From NCBI GenBank assembly GCA_000722615.1, contig JOKI01000003.1, positions 56,623 through 120,622 on the forward strand: a stretch of DNA of 64,000 nt, given 5' to 3'. This stretch comes from Pseudorhizobium pelagicum (GTDB lineage: Bacteria; Pseudomonadota; Alphaproteobacteria; Rhizobiales; Rhizobiaceae). The notes beneath the pieces were generated by a model, which made no database searches, was not told where the DNA came from, and worked only from the letters and a program-made list of their open reading frames with translations. Shown here one piece after another: positions 61,095 through 64,000 of the stretch; the first letter of the stretch is position 1, and each line of letters begins with the position of its first letter. The position numbers were made by a program, and so were the translations under genes.

Positions 61095-62312
61095 ATGAGT
61101 CATATCCCCGAAAGCCGCGCTTCCTTTGCCTCCTCCCCGATGCCCATGTGGCAGAAGTCCCTGTGCCGCTGGGCAGACCGCATTGCCGTAGGGCATCTGA
61201 CGGTGCGTTTTCCCGGTGGGCAGGAGCGACATTTCGCCGGTGCCGAGCGGGGGCCGGCCGCGACGATCCGTTTGAACAATGCGCAGCCGGTGCGGCGCCT
61301 CCTCAGCGGCGGAGCGCTCGGGTTTTCACGGGCCTATCTGGATGGTGACTGGGAGACGCCGGACCTCGGTGCCGTTCTGGAACTGGTGGTTGCCAATGAC
61401 CAGGTCTGGCGGCCGGTAACGCTGGCGGGTCCGCTCAGGGCGGCGGTCGCCTTCCTCCAGCACCGGCTGCGCCGCAACTCGCGCGCCGGCAGCCGTCGCA
61501 ACATCGCCTTCCACTATGACCTCGGAAACGAATTCTACCGGTTGTGGCTGGACGAGACCATGACCTATTCCTCGGCCCTCTACACCCAGCCCGACATGAC
61601 GCTTGCGGATGCGCAGCGGGAAAAATACCGGCGGATCCTGAGCGCCCTGAACATCGGGCCGGACGATCATGTCCTGGAGATCGGCTGCGGCTGGGGCGGA
61701 TTTGCCGAATATGCCATCCGGGAGACCGGCTGCCGGGTCACCGGCCTTACCCTGTCGCGCGAGCAGGCGGCTTTCGCACGGGAGCGGCTGCAGCGGGAGG
61801 GACTTGCCGACCGGGCCGACATCCGGCTGGAGGACTACCGCGATTGCAGCGGTTCGTTCGACAAGATCGTGTCGATCGAGATGTTCGAGGCCGTGGGCGA
61901 AGAGAACTGGCCGGTCTATTTCGATCGGGTGCGTGCGCTCCTGGCCGCAGGCGGGGAGGCGCTGATCCAGACGATCACGATCGCCGAGGATCGCTTTGCC
62001 AATTACCGGCGCAACGCCGACTTCATCCAGACCTATATTTTTCCCGGCGGAATGCTGCCGTCTGTTCGCGCCTTCCAGGAAGGGGCGACGGCGGCCGGAC
62101 TTGCGGTCGACGATGAATTCCGTTTCGGACAAGACTATGCCCGGACGCTTGTCGCGTGGGACCGCGAGTTTTGCACCAACTGGGCGGTGATCGCCAGGCT
62201 CGGCTTCGACCAGCGGTTCTTCCGGATGTGGCACTACTACCTGCACTACTGCGCAGTGGGCTTCCGCACCGGCCGGATCGATGTGGTGCAATTCAAGCTC
62301 TTACGCCCCTGA
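61095..62312 (+). CDS. cfa: Cyclopropane-fatty-acyl-phospholipid synthase family methyltransferase
   Basis: A 405-aa SAM-dependent methyltransferase acting on unsaturated acyl chains of membrane phospholipids. The N-terminal lipid-binding domain (NNAQPVRRLLSGGALGFSRAYLDGDWE) is followed by NIAFHYDLGNEFYRLWLDETMTYSSALY, the SAM motif VLEIGCGWGGFAEYA, VSIEMFEAVGEENW and YIFPGGMLPS. Third gene of the ECF11-controlled operon. It could make a cyclopropane or a methyl-branched (furan precursor) acyl group; with the FAD oxidoreductase beside it, the latter is attractive but unproven. Confidence 0.92.
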   Translation: MSHIPESRASFASSPMPMWQKSLCRWADRIAVGHLTVRFPGGQERHFAGAERGPAATIRLNNAQPVRRLLSGGALGFSRAYLDGDWETPDLGAVLELVVANDQVWRPVTLAGPLRAAVAFLQHRLRRNSRAGSRRNIAFHYDLGNEFYRLWLDETMTYSSALYTQPDMTLADAQREKYRRILSALNIGPDDHVLEIGCGWGGFAEYAIRETGCRVTGLTLSREQAAFARERLQREGLADRADIRLEDYRDCSGSFDKIVSIEMFEAVGEENWPVYFDRVRALLAAGGEALIQTITIAEDRFANYRRNADFIQTYIFPGGMLPSVRAFQEGATAAGLAVDDEFRFGQDYARTLVAWDREFCTNWAVIARLGFDQRFFRMWHYYLHYCAVGFRTGRIDVVQFKLLRP

Positions 62313-62326
62313 GGACCTGAGTGCGG

Positions 62327-63103
62327 TCAGCGGCGCAGCATCTTGCGCGTGATCATGAACAGCAGCGGTCGAGGCAGGGCGTTCAGGAGCTTGATAGCGA
62401 CGGCCATCTTCCAGGGGAAGATGATCTCGAACCGGCCGCTCTTCAGGCCCTTCACGATCGATTCCGCCGCTTCGTCGACACCAATCAGAAAGGGCATCGG
62501 AAAGTCGTTCTTCTGCGTCAACGGCGTTTCGACGAACCCCGGGTTGATGACGGTCAGGCGCACGCCTTCCTTCTCAAGCTCCGGATAGAGGCCCTCGCAG
62601 AGATTGATCAGGGCGGCCTTGGTCGCTCCGTAGAAAGCCCCCCCCGGTAGTCCGACATAGCCGGCCACGGAGGCAACGACTGCGATGTGTCCGGCGCGGC
62701 GCGCCACCATCTTCGGGATGACGGCATCCAGGCAATACCCGGTGCCAATGACGTTGAGTGTCATGACCTCGGCGAGATCCTTGCCCTGGAAGCAGGTGGC
62801 GCTGTCGCGCTTGTAGCTACCGGCGGAGAAAAGCGCGAGGTCGAGCGGCCCCATCCTGTCCTCGATCTCGGCCACGGTCGCGGCCACGGCATCCTGCTGG
62901 GTCACGTCTACTGGAAAGGACAGGATGCGCCCCGGCCGGAGTGCCTCCAGTTCGGCCAGCTTGTCGGTGCTGCGGGCGCTTGCGGCTACCTGCCATCCCT
63001 CGTCGGCCAGCCTGAGGGCGACAGCCCGGCCGATACCCGAGCTCGCGCCGGTGATCCAGGCGATTTTGTTGATGCTGGATGGGGAGGTGTCTGGGGAGGC
63101 CAT
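62327..63103 (-). CDS. SDR family oxidoreductase
   Basis: A 258-aa short-chain dehydrogenase: TGASSGIG, then a downstream LALFSAGSY in place of the usual NNAG, the catalytic Ser in VVASVAGYVG and YGATK as YxxxK. A C-terminal hydrophobic/Arg end (LLFMITRKMLRR) suggests membrane association, consistent with lipid metabolism. It is convergent with the methyltransferase gene (14 bp). SDRs of this type occur in Rhodobacter sigma-E-regulon clusters next to the same lipid genes, so a link is likely but not shown. GGAG lies at good distance from the ATG. Confidence 0.8.
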   Translation of the reverse strand: MASPDTSPSSINKIAWITGASSGIGRAVALRLADEGWQVAASARSTDKLAELEALRPGRILSFPVDVTQQDAVAATVAEIEDRMGPLDLALFSAGSYKRDSATCFQGKDLAEVMTLNVIGTGYCLDAVIPKMVARRAGHIAVVASVAGYVGLPGGAFYGATKAALINLCEGLYPELEKEGVRLTVINPGFVETPLTQKNDFPMPFLIGVDEAAESIVKGLKSGRFEIIFPWKMAVAIKLLNALPRPLLFMITRKMLRR

Positions 63104-63204
63104 GCCGTATCTCCGATCGTCATACGTTCACTTACGCAGCGATCACGGAGATGGTTCTGTCAGCCGATGTTTTTCGTCAGATCGGTCTCTGACCAGGGAT
63201 GCCG

Positions 63205-63390
63205 TCAGTCGTGGCGCGTCGGCTTCACGTCGTCGCGTACGGCCTCGTCATGATACCAGCAGCTGTCGAAGGCAAGGTCCGAAAACCGTGTCGCGTCATT
63301 GCCGGGCTCGCTCAGGGCGGCGCGCTTCGTCACCCGGTTGATCGGGAACTGGTAGATCTTGGCTGTTACACGCTCGAAACCTGCTGTCAT
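63205..63390 (-). CDS. gstI: GstI/DUF2735 small protein, glnII translation inhibitor
   Basis: A 61-aa protein with AKIYQFPINR near the N-terminus, the DUF2735 signature. In Rhizobium leguminosarum the gene next to and divergent from glnII is gstI, coding a small inhibitor of glnII translation. Size (about 63 aa there), position and orientation all match. A purine-rich AGGA lies upstream of the ATG. Confidence 0.82.
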   Translation of the reverse strand: MTAGFERVTAKIYQFPINRVTKRAALSEPGNDATRFSDLAFDSCWYHDEAVRDDVKPTRHD

Positions 63391-63429
63391 GGTGCTGTTC
63401 CTCGTGGCGGTCCTGACCTCAGTCTATTA

Positions 63430-63444
63430 GCACATATTTTGCGC
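63430..63444. promoter_or_regulatory. NtrC-like site, GCAC-N7-GCGC
   Basis: GCAC (63430-63433) and GCGC (63441-63444) match the NtrC pattern GCAC-N7-GTGC except for one base. It lies about 220 bp upstream of the glnII sigma-54 promoter and 40 bp before the gstI start codon, where it could activate glnII and influence gstI. Inferred from pattern and position. Confidence 0.4.
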
Positions 63445-63661
63445 ATTTGCACTCATATTCATCATGAGCTGCAATGATCGGCATCAGTCGCCGTTTCTGT
63501 TGTCCACTCCGTCCAACGGGCGCGATGGCTGTCAGTTCCAAGACCGTGAGACGGTCGGTGATATTGATATGAGAAGAATCAAGGAAAAGCGTCGGATGCG
63601 TAGTGCTTCAGCGCCTCCTAACATGCCGCATTTTTGGCCTCTCAGCCGATTTGGTCGCGAG

Positions 63662-63679
63662 TTGGCACGCCACATGCAT
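63662..63679 (+). promoter_or_regulatory. Sigma-54 promoter of glnII, TTGGCACG-N4-ATGCAT
   Basis: TGGCACG-N4-ATGCA agrees with the consensus TGGCACG-N4-TTGCA except for one base, and GG (63664-63665) and GC (63676-63677) have the required 10-bp spacing. The glnII ATG is 92 bp further on. Nitrogen-limited activation by NtrC is well known for rhizobial glnII. Confidence 0.88.
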
Positions 63680-63770
63680 CATCTCGTTCATCCAGCGACC
63701 GCCAAGCCCTCCGGGAGTTTTCGGAAAGCGGGTGGCGCTACGAACGCACCATGGTTTGAGAGAGAGTAAG

Positions 63771-64000
63771 ATGACAAAATACAAGCTCGAATACATTTGG
63801 CTTGACGGCTACACCCCGGTCGCCAACCTGCGCGGCAAGACGCAGATCAAGGAGTTCGATGCGTTTCCGACGCTCGAGCAGCTGCCGCTCTGGGGCTTCG
63901 ACGGCTCCTCGACCATGCAGGCCGAAGGCCACTCGTCGGACTGCGTCCTGAAGCCGGTTGCCATCTATCCCGACCCGGCCCGCACCAATGGTGCGCTGGT
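63771..64000 (+). CDS. glnII: Glutamine synthetase II (GSII), 5' part
   Basis: The window ends after 76 complete codons plus two bases. The start MTKYKLEYIWLDGYTPVANLRGKT and the GFDGSSTMQAEGHSSDCVLKP segment are characteristic of the eukaryote-type octameric GSII of rhizobia and some actinobacteria, not of GSI. It makes glutamine from glutamate and ammonium under nitrogen limitation. GAGAGAG lies before the ATG. Expression is expected from the sigma-54 promoter, with GstI limiting translation. Confidence 0.95.
   Translation, partial: MTKYKLEYIWLDGYTPVANLRGKTQIKEFDAFPTLEQLPLWGFDGSSTMQAEGHSSDCVLKPVAIYPDPARTNGAL

Larger units (their letters stand above)
63391..63770. other. 380-bp gstI-glnII intergenic control region
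   Basis: No gene is seen in this stretch. It must hold both divergent promoters. On the glnII side a sigma-54 promoter stands out at 63662-63679. On the gstI side there is an NtrC-like half pair (GCAC-N7-GCGC, 63430-63444) and a CTCAT/ATGAG dyad near 63451-63467. The spacing of about 220 bp between the NtrC-like site and the sigma-54 promoter is normal for enhancer action. Confidence 0.65.

Noticed and set aside
63110-63160. ECF11 promoter for the SDR gene at 62327 (TGATCG ... CGTA on the minus strand)
   Set aside because: The spacer is 13 bp rather than 16 and the -35 ends in CG; not convincing.

Overview
The window is chromosome-like, G+C-rich DNA from an alphaproteobacterium, most likely a member of the Rhizobiaceae (Rhizobium/Agrobacterium/Ensifer/Shinella group). 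The clearest markers are a divergent gstI-glnII pair at the right edge, a PcaQ-regulated pcaDCHGB cluster with an adjacent LivHMGF-type transporter, an ECF11 sigma/ChrR-like pair with identical Zn-ligand positions to ChrR, and several EcfG-type general-stress promoters. I see no rRNA, tRNA, CRISPR array, insertion sequence, phage or plasmid maintenance gene.

Layout. 1-210: tail of a TetR-type regulator. 232-5535 (-): a giant protein built almost entirely of octapeptides, arranged in a strict 408-bp (17-octad) higher-order repeat. 6101-10679: a complete branched-chain-type ABC importer operon. 10728-13130: an SDR and a class I CoA-transferase behind an FNR/FixK box. 13248-16370: a hybrid histidine kinase. 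16408-18778 (-): a TPP riboswitch and the thiamine-salvage operon thiM-thiE-thiD. 18841-20526 (-): alpha-glucosidase. 20593-31602: a stress/signalling region (EcfG-type promoters, a small hydrophilic protein, PPOX-fold stress protein, YqaE/Pmp3 peptide, GGDEF protein, HWE kinase) interrupted by pobA/pobR and glycerate kinase. 31647-34185: Lrp regulator with arginase and ornithine cyclodeaminase.

The 34198-47929 block is a whole protocatechuate branch: PcaQ, pcaDCHGB, a likely protocatechuate ABC importer, then PcaR and pcaIJF. With PobA (4-hydroxybenzoate to protocatechuate) about 6 kb upstream, the window encodes 4-hydroxybenzoate to succinyl-CoA plus acetyl-CoA in full. PcaQ's operator overlaps the pcaQ ribosome-binding site, and pcaR/pcaI share a large dyad.

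47970-54266 holds a small membrane protein, an S10-like peptidase, an EF-hand protein, an SbmA/YddA-type transporter whose ATPase domain has lost its catalytic motifs, and signalling genes. 54263-63103 is a light/oxidative-stress island: a bacteriophytochrome operon (BphP, response regulator, REC-HWE kinase), then DUF2177-ChrR-RpoE, facing an operon of FAD amine oxidase, DUF1365 and cyclopropane-fatty-acid-synthase-like methyltransferase. Both sides of that divergent region carry matching ECF11-type promoter elements (TGATCC/CAATCC, 16 bp, CGTA). The window ends in gstI and the first 77 codons of glnII, with a near-consensus sigma-54 promoter.

The observations I rate highest are the exact 408-bp nested periodicity of the octapeptide protein, the pseudo-ATPase transporter, the paired ECF11 promoters, and the EcfG-type promoters in front of otherwise anonymous small genes. 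All functions are inferred from reading the sequence; no database search was run.
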